The position numbers were made by a program, and so were the translations under genes. This document shows, piece by piece, positions 42,714 through 51,891 of a DNA stretch of 64,000 nt (position 1 is its first letter; every line of letters begins with the position of its first letter). Origin of the DNA: CAWGAJ01 sp963820545 (GTDB taxonomy: Bacteria > Planctomycetota > Planctomycetia > Pirellulales > Thermoguttaceae); assembly GCA_963820545.1 (NCBI GenBank), contig CAWGAJ010000001.1, forward strand, positions 1,426,001 through 1,490,000, written 5' to 3'. Below the pieces are notes generated by a model. It did not search any database. It was not told where the DNA came from and saw nothing but the letters and a program-made list of their open reading frames with translations.

Positions 42714-43742
42714 TTAGTTGCCGCTGTCCGTCGCGTGTTGATAACGATCCTGTAGGGCAAGATTGATCTGCAACACGTTCACCAGCGATACGCCCACCAG
42801 GCCGCCTAGCGGCGCGTGGCTTTTCTCCCGCAGTAACTGTTCGATCTCTTGGTGTAGCTCCTGCTGGTTGGTTCCCGTCTTCTTGGCCCAGGCAGCGGCC
42901 ACGCGATCCAATTGCCACAGGGCGTTGCTCAGCGTGATGTCGGGATCGAGACCCGAGCCAGAGGCCATTACCATGTCCGCCGGGACTCGCTCCAGGTCTG
43001 CGTCCGGGTGGGAGTGCAGCCACATGTCGAAAAAAACGGCTTGAATATCCGTGCCTACCTTGACTGATTCGACCTTCTTCGCAGTCTTCCCATCCGGCAT
43101 TTTGTGTTCCACAATGCTGGGAAAGGCGCCTGGATAGCGCTTAGAGTAATCGATGAAAAATGGCACCGCCAGATCTTCAGGCTTTGGTTCCGGCGTGTCA
43201 GGATTGGCCTTGATCCACTGGGCTACTTGCTGCGGGTGTGTCTTCTGCCACTGGGCCACGTACGCGGCGTTCAGTTTGTCCGCGTTGATCCGGTTTTGGG
43301 CAATAGCAGGATGCAGAGTAGCCCATTGGGCCACGATTCCCGGCTTTCCGTGGAACTGGTCCTGCTGAAACCAGTTCTCGATGTCGGGCCCAACCGGCTG
43401 GCCTTTCTTCGGGCCGCTGCGATACTTTACAATCGGGCCAAGTTGTCGGGCCACGCGATCCCGGAGCAGGTAGTTGTTGGCCGCCCAGTTGGAAGCCCCG
43501 GAGGCCGCCGCATGGTACGACGCCGCCGACGGCCGCGGCTGAAAATACTCATCGGCCGTAAACGGCTGTGCGATAAGCCGCGAACCGATGGGATTGCCTT
43601 GGGCATTCGTTAGCAGACTACCCTGAGCCTTCTCAGGGAACGCCGTTTGTCCAATACACCAAAGCATCAACGGGTAAAGCACCGAACAAATGAGCACTGT
43701 AAGAACCAACAGCAAAAGGTGAACACGCAGATGAGCAGTCAT
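42714..43742 (-). CDS. kdpC: Potassium-transporting ATPase subunit C, enlarged
   Basis: KdpC stabilises the KdpFABC complex that drives high-affinity K+ uptake with ATP. The protein begins with one membrane helix (LRVHLLLLVLTVLICSVLYP), then the GSRLIAQPF and YFQPRPSA blocks, and ends with the family core VPADMVMASGSGLDPDI and an NVLQINLAL tail. I chose the second Met (43742), which has GGAA eight bases upstream; the frame could start at 43763. Its length of about 342 residues is far above the roughly 190 of E. coli KdpC. The excess is an insertion of about 130-150 residues between the DRVARQLGP segment and VPADMVMAS, rich in Gln, Trp and Lys (HPQQVAQWIKANPDTPEPKP). It is the last gene of the operon, 37 bases after kdpB. 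Confidence 0.92.
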   Translation of the reverse strand: MTAHLRVHLLLLVLTVLICSVLYPLMLWCIGQTAFPEKAQGSLLTNAQGNPIGSRLIAQPFTADEYFQPRPSAASYHAAASGASNWAANNYLLRDRVARQLGPIVKYRSGPKKGQPVGPDIENWFQQDQFHGKPGIVAQWATLHPAIAQNRINADKLNAAYVAQWQKTHPQQVAQWIKANPDTPEPKPEDLAVPFFIDYSKRYPGAFPSIVEHKMPDGKTAKKVESVKVGTDIQAVFFDMWLHSHPDADLERVPADMVMASGSGLDPDITLSNALWQLDRVAAAWAKKTGTNQQELHQEIEQLLREKSHAPLGGLVGVSLVNVLQINLALQDRYQHATDSGN

Positions 43743-43779
43743 ATATCGATTCCGAATTCGCATTAACAGTTAGAAGCTT

Positions 43780-45975
43780 TTAGACCATGTGCAGGGCCGC
43801 CAGGATCACGTCAATAATTTTAATGCCGATAAACGGGGCAAGCACTCCGCCCAGCCCCCAAATAAGAAGGTTACGGCGCAGCAGTGCATCGGCCCCCACC
43901 GGTCGATACTCGACTCCTCTAAGCGCGATCGGGATCAAAAGCGGGATAATGATCGCGTTAAAAATCACCGCCGAGAGGATGGCCGAAGTGGCCGAATGGA
44001 GATGCATGATGTCCAGCGGTTTCAGCCACGGCAGCGTGGCGGCAAACAGCGCCGGCACAATGGCAAAATACTTGGCCAGATCGTTGGCGATGGAAAAGGT
44101 TGTGAGGGCGCCCCGGGTCATGAGCAGTTGCTTGCCGATCTCCACGGTTTCGATGAGTTTTGTGGGATCGCTGTCCAGGTCCACCATGTTGCCTGCTTCC
44201 TTGGCGGCCTGGGTGCCCGAGTTCATGGCCACGCCCACGTCGGCCTGGGCCAGGGCCGGGGCGTCGTTGGTCCCATCGCCCATCATGGCCACGAGTTTGC
44301 CGCCCGCCTGCTCCTTGCGGATGTAGGCCAGCTTGGCTTCCGGCGTGGCTTCGGCGATGAAGTCGTCCACGCCCGCCTGCGCGGCAATCGCCGCGGCGGT
44401 CAAGGGATTGTCGCCGGTGACCATCACGGTCCTGAGGCCCATGCGCCGCAGTCGCTCGAAGCGTTCGGCGATCCCCGGCTTGAGCACGTCTTCCAGGACC
44501 ACCATCCCGGCAAGCCGGCTGCCCGCGCAGACCAACAGCGGCGTGGCGCCTTTGCCCGCCGCTGCGGCTACAAGACTTTCCACCGGCGCCGTCATCAATC
44601 CATTCTGCTTTTTGATATGCCGGAGAATCGCATCCGGCGCACCTTTACGAATCTGACGACCATCCGGCAGGTCGATGCCGCTCATCCGCGTCTGCGCCGT
44701 GAAAGCCAGGAACCGCGATCCCGGCGGGACTAGGCCGCCATCATGGGCGCTCGATTGGTTTTGCCAATAGGCCCCCTCATGTGATCCGCCAAACTTGTGG
44801 AACAACTCCACGATACTCTTGCCCTCGGGCGTTTCATCGGCGGCAGATGCCTGGGCCGCCAGGCGCCCAACTTCCTCAGCGGTAAAACCGTCGAAGGGAA
44901 CAAACTGCGTGGCCCGGCGGTTTCCCACGGTTATCGTGCCCGTCTTGTCCAACAGCAGCGTATCCACGTCGCCCGCCACCTCCACGGCCTTGCCGCTCTT
45001 GGCAATGATGTTGGCCCTCAGCGCCCGGTCCATCCCCGCGATGCCGATGGCCGCTAAAAGAGCTCCAATCGTCGTGGGAATCAGGCACACCAAGAGGGCC
45101 ACCAGCGTGGGCACGTCTGTGCCCAGGCTGATTAGTCGCCCTTCCAGGCCGCGATAATTCTTCATGTACAACTCCACGTTGTATGCCATGGGCCAGAGTG
45201 TGGCGGTCACAATGAGAAAGATTAATGTGAACGCGGCCAGCAGTATCGACAGTGCGATTTCATTGGGCGTGCGCTGGCGGATGGCCCCTTCGACCAAGGC
45301 GATCATGCGGTCGAGGAACGAACTGCCAGGTTGGGCCGTGATCCGCACCACGATCCGGTCCGAAAGCACCCGTGTGCCCCCGGTAACTCCCGAGCGATCT
45401 CCGCCGGCCTCGCGAATCACGGGGGCCGACTCGCCGGTAATGGCCGATTCGTCGATCGAAGCCACGCCTTTGATGATTTCGCCGTCGCTGGGGATCACTT
45501 CACCCGCGACTACCTCGACGGTATCCCCGGCGCGGAGCGCCGTGGAGATGGTTTGCTCCATGGTTCCATCCGGCCGTATCAACCGGGCCGGAGTAGCGCG
45601 CCGCGTCTTGCGTAAGGCGTCGGCCTGGGCCTTGCCGCGGGCTTCGGCGATTGCCGAGGCAAAGTTCGCAAACAGCAAGGTTGCCACCAACCAGAAATCC
45701 AGGGCCAAAAGATATCCGATGCCCGCCGCGCTTTCATAGCCCAGGAGCTGGGCAATTGTATAAATGATGGTCAGAACCGTTCCCACTTCGACCACGAACA
45801 TCACCGGATTGCGCCACTGAATGTCGGGCCGGAGCATCACCAGCGACTGCCTGAAGGCCGTTTTTAATAGCTGCGGCTCGAAAAGCCCGGACTTTCGGCT
45901 GGCCCGCCGCACGAATTTAAGGTCTTCCGCTGCGGTAACAATCACCGGCGGCTCCTTGATGAACATGTTCGACAT
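43780..45975 (-). CDS. kdpB: Potassium-transporting P-type ATPase subunit B
   Basis: This is the catalytic subunit of KdpFABC, about 731 residues. It has the TGES actuator motif (AITGESAPV), the phosphorylation motif DKTGT with its Asp near residue 343, the VTGDNPLTA nucleotide-binding segment and the GDGTNDAPAL hinge, followed by membrane helices at the end. The start at 45975 (MSNMFIKEP) has AAAGGA about nine bases upstream and follows the kdpA stop by 19 bases. The frame is open further upstream, but that part is shadow of kdpA. The N-terminal extension before the first membrane segment (RKSGLFEPQLLKTAF) is usual for the family. No frame break. Confidence 0.96.
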   Translation of the reverse strand: MSNMFIKEPPVIVTAAEDLKFVRRASRKSGLFEPQLLKTAFRQSLVMLRPDIQWRNPVMFVVEVGTVLTIIYTIAQLLGYESAAGIGYLLALDFWLVATLLFANFASAIAEARGKAQADALRKTRRATPARLIRPDGTMEQTISTALRAGDTVEVVAGEVIPSDGEIIKGVASIDESAITGESAPVIREAGGDRSGVTGGTRVLSDRIVVRITAQPGSSFLDRMIALVEGAIRQRTPNEIALSILLAAFTLIFLIVTATLWPMAYNVELYMKNYRGLEGRLISLGTDVPTLVALLVCLIPTTIGALLAAIGIAGMDRALRANIIAKSGKAVEVAGDVDTLLLDKTGTITVGNRRATQFVPFDGFTAEEVGRLAAQASAADETPEGKSIVELFHKFGGSHEGAYWQNQSSAHDGGLVPPGSRFLAFTAQTRMSGIDLPDGRQIRKGAPDAILRHIKKQNGLMTAPVESLVAAAAGKGATPLLVCAGSRLAGMVVLEDVLKPGIAERFERLRRMGLRTVMVTGDNPLTAAAIAAQAGVDDFIAEATPEAKLAYIRKEQAGGKLVAMMGDGTNDAPALAQADVGVAMNSGTQAAKEAGNMVDLDSDPTKLIETVEIGKQLLMTRGALTTFSIANDLAKYFAIVPALFAATLPWLKPLDIMHLHSATSAILSAVIFNAIIIPLLIPIALRGVEYRPVGADALLRRNLLIWGLGGVLAPFIGIKIIDVILAALHMV

Positions 45976-45994
45976 ATCGCTTATCTTTCCTTTG

Positions 45995-47745
45995 CTAGCC
46001 TCCAAACGGAATCGGCCCAAAATGTTCCGCAACGGGCCCCAGCGCCGCCACAGGCAGAAAGAGCAGTGCGCCGACAAGGATAATTGTCCCCAACAACACG
46101 CAGCCAAAGGTAAATGTATCGGTCCGCATGGTACCGACCGTGAAAGGCGTCGGTTTCTTTTTTGCCAGGCTTGCAGCGAAGGCCAGGGGAGCGATCACCG
46201 GGATGAATCGGCTGAGCAACATGACCAGTCCCGTAGCAATGTCCCAATACGGACTCTCGGGGGCCGGCGCGGGGTTGTCGTTTGCACCATAGGTGTCGCC
46301 GAGTCCTTCGAAACCAGAACCATTGTTGGCCGAGGCTGAAGTGAACTCGTAGAGGACTTCGGAAAATCCATGGGGACCAGGATTGTTCATGGCCTTCATG
46401 CCCCAGTCCGTCGCTACAAACAGGCCCGTGGGCAGCAAGATTAAAATCGGATGAACCAGTAGAGCGATCATGGCGAGTTTCATCTCCCGGGCCTCGACCT
46501 TCTTGCCCAAGTATTCCGGCGTGCGGCCCACCATTAATCCGGCGATGAACACACCCACGATCAAATACAAAAGCAGATTAATCATGCCCACGCCCTTGCC
46601 GCCGAACACGCAATTGAGCCACATGCCGGTCATGGGCGTGAGTGCGGCCAAGGGATTCAGGCTGTCGTGCATGCAATTGACCGATCCGCATGTGATGGCA
46701 GTAGTTACCGCGGAGAACGTTGCCCCGGCCGACGTACCGAAGCGAAGTTCTTTGCCTTCCAGATTCCCCAGGCTTTGATCCACTGGCAGCCCGGCCAATC
46801 CGGGGTTCGCCATGAGCGTGTCCCAATAGACCGCCCAACCAATCATGGCCACAAACAGCACCATCATCACGCCGAAAATCACCCAGGCATGACGCATTTG
46901 GCGCAACATGCGGCCGAACATCAGCACCAGGGCGAAGGGAAAAATGCAGATATTCACGCAGGTAAGGAAGTTGCTCCATGAGCTGGGATTCTCGTAAGGA
47001 TGCGACGAATTGGCGCCGAAGAATCCGCCACCATTGGTACCCAGGTGCTTGATGGGAATGATGGCGGCCACTGGGCCGCGGGCAATCTGCTGATGCAAAT
47101 GCGGCTGACCGTTTTCATCCGCGCCCATTGCGCCCGGCTCGACGGTGGTAACAACAGCACTGCCATTGAGCGTCATGGGGACGCCGTCCGCCATGAGCAA
47201 CACGCCCATGAGCAAAGCAGCGGGCACGAATATGTAAGTCACCACGCGCCACATGTCTAGATAAAAGTTACCCATGTGCGGATCGCCGCGGAGGGCGCGA
47301 ATGATCGCCGCCAGGCGCAGAAGCCCACGCTGGCCGATACAAACATGTTCCAGCAAACGAAGAACAACTGGCTGAAATAAGAAAGATGCTGCTCCCCGGA
47401 GTAATGTTGCAGATTGGTATTTGTCAGAAACGAACATACCGTGTTGAAGATCGTGGTGGGGGCCAGCATGTATTTTTCATCCGGGTTCGGGGGAAAGACC
47501 GGCTGCAAAGACAAAACAATAAAGCCAAATACGAACATCAGCGTGTTGAACAAGAGCAAGGAAACGGCAAATTGCTTCCAGTTCTGCGGCCCCGTGTCCA
47601 GGCGATTCTCAATCCCTCGCAGAAATCGCGGCGCACGATAGCGGCCGTCCATGATCCAGGCCAGATAGCGGCTCAGCGGAATCGCCAGCGCGGTAGTGAC
47701 CGCCAAGATCAGGAGAGGCAAAAACCAAACTTGAAATTGAAACAT
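45995..47745 (-). CDS. kdpA: Potassium-transporting ATPase subunit A (one frameshift)
   Basis: KdpA is the K+-selective channel-like subunit. All four filter regions are visible: TNTNLQHYSG, GTNGGGFFGANSSHPYENPS, TCGSVNCMHDSLNPL and SANNGSGFEGLG. The start at 47745 has AAAGGTG upstream. The N-terminal frame (47257-47745) reads SVGFCA and then loses homology, while the other frame resumes at LAAIIRALRGD. One C is missing from a C-run near 47313-47318. Restored length is about 583 residues, close to the family size. The gene lies between kdpF and kdpB in the standard order. Confidence 0.92.
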
Positions 47746-47763
47746 CGCCTAACACCTTTCGCG

Positions 47764-47853
47764 TCAAAACCACTCCGGCCGCACCAACGCCACAGACAAG
47801 TAGACCAGCAGCAGTAAAGTCGCCACGGCAGTCAGCCAGGTCAGGATTCCCAT
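47764..47853 (-). CDS. kdpF: KdpF-type small membrane protein
   Basis: This protein of 29 residues is one hydrophobic helix (MGILTWLTAVATLLLLVYLS, then ALVRPEWF). It lies 18 bases upstream of kdpA, exactly where KdpF sits in other operons. Its end (LVRPEWF) resembles the KdpF ending (LINAEAF type). The start at 47853 has AAAGG six to seven bases upstream. KdpF binds in the membrane part of the Kdp complex and stabilises it. Confidence 0.8.
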   Translation of the reverse strand: MGILTWLTAVATLLLLVYLSVALVRPEWF

Positions 47854-47864
47854 ATCACACCTTT

Positions 47865-47960
47865 TCATATTTTGTCGCAGAGGGATACACAGGCGAAGAT
47901 CAGGGCGAACGTTGCCAGCCCCAGGAAGAACATTGCCGGAAGCCAAGTCATCAGGTCCAT
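47865..47960 (-). CDS. 31-residue single-helix membrane protein of the kdp operon
   Basis: The peptide is MDLMTWLPAMFFLGLATFAL, then IFACVSLCDKI: one membrane helix with a short charged end. The start at 47960 has a strong AAGGAGA site. It overlaps the end of the preceding gene by about 10 bases and is followed 11 bases later by kdpF, so it is clearly translated within the operon. I do not know a named function. The position suggests an accessory subunit of the Kdp complex or a leader-type peptide. Confidence 0.65.
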   Translation of the reverse strand: MDLMTWLPAMFFLGLATFALIFACVSLCDKI

Positions 47961-48308
47961 AAGTTTTCTCCTTGAAAATAGTGATCCATGCGGGCAGACA
48001 TTACCCGCACCAACAGCCCCTTCTTGATTCCCTCCTGGATGTTTTTCTCGATTAACTTTTTGATTCCCTTTGTCCAGGATCTTGTCGAAATACCTCTCCA
48101 AGTACTCGTCACGCCAATCGCACACCCAAGTGAAGCCAATCAAGAGCCCTAGCACGACTGACCCGAGTAAAAACAGATGCAAGAAAAATCCTACCACGGA
48201 ACCCTTTGGCATATAGACATCGAGAAGGGCGCCCGTGCACGCCAGAATTCCGGCAACGGCAAGGGAAAGGCTGACCATGAACACTTTGTTTTTCAGAAGC
48301 GAGAACAT
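47951..48308 (-). CDS. Two-helix membrane protein heading the kdp operon (one frameshift)
   Basis: The protein has about 118 residues. Two membrane segments (FMVSLSLAVAGILACTGALL and FFLHLFLLGSVVLGLLIGF) are followed by a charged cytoplasmic region DWRDEYLERYFDKILDKG. The tail IKKLIEKNIQEGIKKGLLVRV continues in another frame, because a G-run at 48066-48068 has one base too many. The end (ENLWT) overlaps the start of the 31-residue gene. The start at 48308 has only a weak ribosome site. It lies just downstream of the predicted sigma-54 promoter, so it is the first gene of the operon. I recognise no named family; a role in K+ uptake or its control is inferred from position. Confidence 0.6.
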
Positions 48309-48422
48309 GGGGTGTGTTCCACAATCAAAAATGATCTTCCGCGGCATCTGCCACAATGGCCTCAGCCGCGTACAATCTCCAAAATTAGTGGATCCACGGC
48401 ATCGAACCTGCACTTTATCATT

Positions 48423-48438
48423 TGCATGCGGCGTGCCA
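48423..48438 (-). promoter_or_regulatory. kdpFABC: Predicted sigma-54 promoter of the kdp operon
   Basis: The minus strand reads TGGCACGCCGCATGCA: the -24 GG (48436-48437) and -12 GC (48424-48425) are separated by exactly ten bases, with TGGCAC fully matching the consensus and one T-to-A change in the -12 block. Expected transcription starts about 48412, roughly 100 bases before the first gene. The next gene in the opposite direction encodes a sigma-54 activator. Confidence 0.7.
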
Positions 48439-48497
48439 CTTCAAAGTAAAAGACGCAACTGCAACGATCCCAATGACTTGCAAAAAGCGAACGGTTT

Positions 48498-48554
48498 CCA
48501 GCGTGCGGCTCCGCATTGCAAATCGCACGATAGGCCATGTAAAATGCACGCTGG
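48498..48554. promoter_or_regulatory. Candidate activator-binding dyads between kdp and its regulator
   Basis: A perfect 9-bp inverted repeat CCAGCGTGC (48498-48506) / GCACGCTGG (48546-48554) encloses the rest of this stretch. Its left arm overlaps a second dyad, TGCGG-CT-CCGCA (48504-48515). They lie 60-115 bases upstream of the predicted -24 element, a usual distance for enhancer sites of NtrC-type regulators. Function is inferred only. Confidence 0.4.
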
Positions 48555-48585
48555 ATGCCAGTTGAGTAAATTCTGTACGTGATCT

Positions 48586-49917
48586 ATGAACATCCTTGTA
48601 ATAGACGATGACGCGAGCCTCAGACGCACCTTGCGCACGTCGCTGGAGGTGCTCGGGCACCAGGCGGTCGAAGCCCAGGACGGCGATCAGGCCTTGGAAC
48701 TCCTCGGTCACCGACCATTCGATACAGCCCTGCTCGACCTGCGTTTAGCCCAGGAGCACGGGCTGGACCTGCTGCCGCGGCTCTTGAGCCTGGCCCCGGG
48801 GCTTCACGTGGTGGTCGTCACGGCGTACGCCACGATCGAAACGGCCGTGGAGGCCATGCGGCGCGGGGCGTTCGATTACCTGCCCAAGCCATTTACTCCC
48901 GATCAACTCCGCGTGGTTCTCGACCGCATTGCCCAGATGCGGCGCCTCCAGTCTCACGTCGAGGAGCTAGAAGAACAAGTCCGTTCGGTCGTGCCCGAGG
49001 CGGACCTGCAAACCAGCGACCCGGCCATGCGCGAGGCTTTGGAAATGGCCTTCAGGACCGCCGCCACCGAGGCGACAATCCTGTTGCGCGGCGAGAGCGG
49101 CACTGGCAAAGGCGTTCTGGCGCGGGCGATCCATGCCCGCAGCCAACGCGCCGCCGGACCCTTTGTCACGATTCATTGCCCCAGCCTTTCGGCCGAGCTT
49201 TTGGAGAGCGAACTGTTCGGGCACGTCCAAGGGGCGTTTACCGGCGCGGTGCGGGACACGATTGGCAAAGTGACCGCCGCCGAAGGCGGGACCTTGTTTT
49301 TGGACGAGATCGGCGACCTGCCGCTGGCCCTCCAGCCCAAGCTCCTGCGCCTGCTCCAAGAGCGATGTTATGAGCGGATAGGAGAAACCCAAACGCGCGG
49401 GTGCAACCTCCGCGTACTGGCCGCCACCAATCACGACCTGGAAACTGAGATCGCGGCCGGACGGTTCCGGGAAGACCTTTTTTATCGTCTGAACGTGATC
49501 GAGGTCACCGTGCCCCCGTTGCGGAAACGGCCCGCCGACATTCTCCCTTTGGCGGAACACCTCCTCCACTTCTTCGCCCAGCAAAACGGCAAGACAATCA
49601 GGGGATTTGCCGAACCAGTGCGAGAGATCATACTTCACTATCATTGGCCCGGCAACATTCGCGAGTTGCGCAATGCGATCGAACGGGGCGTGATTCTCGC
49701 CTCCGGCCCTTTGATCGAGCCGGGAAACCTGCCTGCGCAGATCGGCAGCGCGGAACGTTCGCCGGCGGCCGTGGCCGAGTCCATGACCCTGGAACAAGTC
49801 GAGGCCGAGCACATCCGCCGCATTCTCGCCTCGACTAACACGATCGAGGAAGCGGCCGCAAAACTGGGCATCGACCCCAGCACCCTGTATCGAAAACGCA
49901 AAAAATATGGAATATAA
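48586..49917 (+). CDS. Sigma-54-dependent response regulator (NtrC family) adjacent to kdp
   Basis: The protein has 443 residues. The receiver domain is residues 1-120: DDD acid pocket near 7-9, phospho-acceptor Asp near 51 in LLDLRL, Lys in LPKPF near 102. The AAA+ domain is residues about 140-375: Walker A GESGTGKG, the sigma-54 contact loop GAFTGA intact, Walker B TLFLDEIGD, and FREDLFYRLNV. The Fis-type helix-turn-helix is at the end (IEEAAAKLGIDPSTLYRKRK). It opens an operon with a histidine kinase and the KdpD-N protein and is divergent from kdp, so it takes the place held by KdpE in E. coli, which is an OmpR-type regulator with no sigma-54 domain. No strong ribosome site is seen before the start. 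Confidence 0.92.
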   Translation: MNILVIDDDASLRRTLRTSLEVLGHQAVEAQDGDQALELLGHRPFDTALLDLRLAQEHGLDLLPRLLSLAPGLHVVVVTAYATIETAVEAMRRGAFDYLPKPFTPDQLRVVLDRIAQMRRLQSHVEELEEQVRSVVPEADLQTSDPAMREALEMAFRTAATEATILLRGESGTGKGVLARAIHARSQRAAGPFVTIHCPSLSAELLESELFGHVQGAFTGAVRDTIGKVTAAEGGTLFLDEIGDLPLALQPKLLRLLQERCYERIGETQTRGCNLRVLAATNHDLETEIAAGRFREDLFYRLNVIEVTVPPLRKRPADILPLAEHLLHFFAQQNGKTIRGFAEPVREIILHYHWPGNIRELRNAIERGVILASGPLIEPGNLPAQIGSAERSPAAVAESMTLEQVEAEHIRRILASTNTIEEAAAKLGIDPSTLYRKRKKYGI

Positions 49918-49979
49918 GTGAGGCCGGTCAGTCGGCGTATCCCGGAGGGAAAAATCCAATATTTTCAGGGAGTGTGCAC

Positions 49980-51855
49980 ATGACTTTTCGCTACCGGATC
50001 ATTGTGGCCATGGTTCCCCTGTTTGCCCTGCTCGTGGCGCTCGGCGGAACAGGCACCATTCTGTTTTATCGTCTCGGCAACGGCATCGGCAAAATTCTCC
50101 GCGAAAACTACGACAGCGTGATTTTCATGCGCGATCTTAACGAGGCCCTGGAACGCATCGACTCATCGATTCAGTTCACCTTGGCCGGACGGGAAAAAGA
50201 AGCATCCCCTCAATACGAAACCAACTGGAAGCTCTTCGATGCCAGTCTCTTGAAGGAGCAACACAACATCACCCTCCCCGGAGAAAGAGAACTGGTCGAT
50301 AGGCTGATGAAACTGAGCGACCGTTATCGCCGTTTAGGAGATGATTTCTTCCAAAGCCCTGCTGAACCGCGGGACAGGCTCTATTTCGGCCAGGAGGACG
50401 AGCCCGGGCTCTATGGCGCCTTCCGCGAGATCAAATTTATCTCCGGTGAAATTCTGCGCATCAACCAGGAGAACATGGAAGAGTCGAACCGGCAGGCGCG
50501 TCGCATGGCCCAATCCTCATTGATCTGGTATAGCAGCGGCTTGACAATCGGTATTGCCTTGGCCGTATTCCTCGTGGCCAGCACGATCCGCACCATCCTT
50601 TATCCCATCCGCGCCGTTACCGAATCGGCCACGGCCATCGGAGCGGGCAATCTCGATCAGCTCGTTCCCATCTCCTCGGATGATGAGTTGGGGCAACTGG
50701 CCAGCGCGTTTAACGCCATGACCCGTCAGCTTCGCGATTACCGACAGTCGCACAAGGCTCAATTGATCCGCGCAACAGACCAGCCAGGCGACGATCAACT
50801 CCTTTCCCGATCCCGTACTCGTGCTTGATCGGCAGCAACGCGTGGAACTGGCCAATCCCGTCGCCCAGCGCCTGTTTGGCGTTCTGCCCCAAGTTGCGGA
50901 GAAAGGCGCGGCACTGGCCTGGCAGCCGCCTGAATCCTTGCGCCATCCGCTGGCCGACGTTCTGCAAAACCAGCGCGAGTACCTGCCCCAGGGCTTCGAC
51001 AAGGCCCTGGTGCTGCAAATGGGCGAGAAAACGCACTGGTTTCTCCCGCGCATCCTGCCCATCCGCGATTCCCACGGCCTGACGCTGGGCGCGGCGGTGC
51101 TCCTGGAGGATATTACCCGTTTTCGCCTGCTCGACGAGGTCAAAAACAACCTTGTAGCCACCGTCAGTCATGAGCTGAAAACCCCTCTGACCAGCATCCG
51201 CCTTGTGCTGCACCTGCTGCTGGAGGAATCCGTGGGGCCGCTTACGCCAAAGCAGCTCGAACTGCTCGTGGATGCCCGCGACAATGCCGAACGACTTTTG
51301 GTCATGATTAATAACCTGCTCGATTTGGCCCGTCTGGAACAAGGGCGGAGTCAGCTCCTTATGCAACCGGAACCTCCGGCGTCTCTCTTGCAGGCGGCGG
51401 CCGAAACCTTTCAGCCCCGGGCGGCGGATCAAGGCGTCGAATTTGTGCTGGATGTTTCCCACGATTTGCCCCCGGTGGCAGCCGATGCCGAGCAGTTTCA
51501 GCACGCCTTGCAGAATTTACTCAATAACGCCTTGGTCCACACGCCCCAGGGCGGACGCATTACGCTTTCCGCGCAACTGCTCGACGACAGAATCGTCGTC
51601 GCCGTTGCCGATACCGGCTCCGGCATTCCCGCTCAGTATCTTCCATTTGTATTTGAGCGGTATTTCCGCGTGCCTGGAGATACCAGCCCAGGTGGCAGCG
51701 GCCTGGGATTGGCCATCGTGCGAGAGATTGTCGCGGCCCACGGCGGCACGGTCGAGTGCGAAAGTCGCCCCGGTGAAAAAACCGTGTTTCGCATGTCATT
51801 GCCGGTCTGGAGCGCAACATCGGCCGAAAAATCCTTACACCTAAACAGCCAATGA
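49980..51855 (+). CDS. HAMP/PAS sensor histidine kinase (one frameshift)
   Basis: This is a membrane kinase of about 625 residues once the frame is repaired. The start at 49980 follows AGGGAG; the GTG six bases earlier is less likely. Order: membrane helix (FRYRIIVAMVPLFALLVALG), an external four-helix-type sensor region of about 160 residues, a second helix (SGLTIGIALAVFLVAS), HAMP (YPIRAVTESATAIGAGN), PAS (FPDPVLVLDRQQRVE), H-box ATVSHELKTPLTSIR, N-box LLNNALVHTPQG, G1 DTGSGIP and G2 GGSGLGLAIV. The frame breaks near 50770-50778, where ATDQPGDDQ should read QQTSQATINS. It lacks the KdpD N-terminal domain, which is encoded by the next gene. It likely senses the signal and phosphorylates the upstream regulator. 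Confidence 0.88.
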
Positions 51856-51891
51856 TCAAGGCAACCCTCACGATCAACAAAGGTGCAAACA

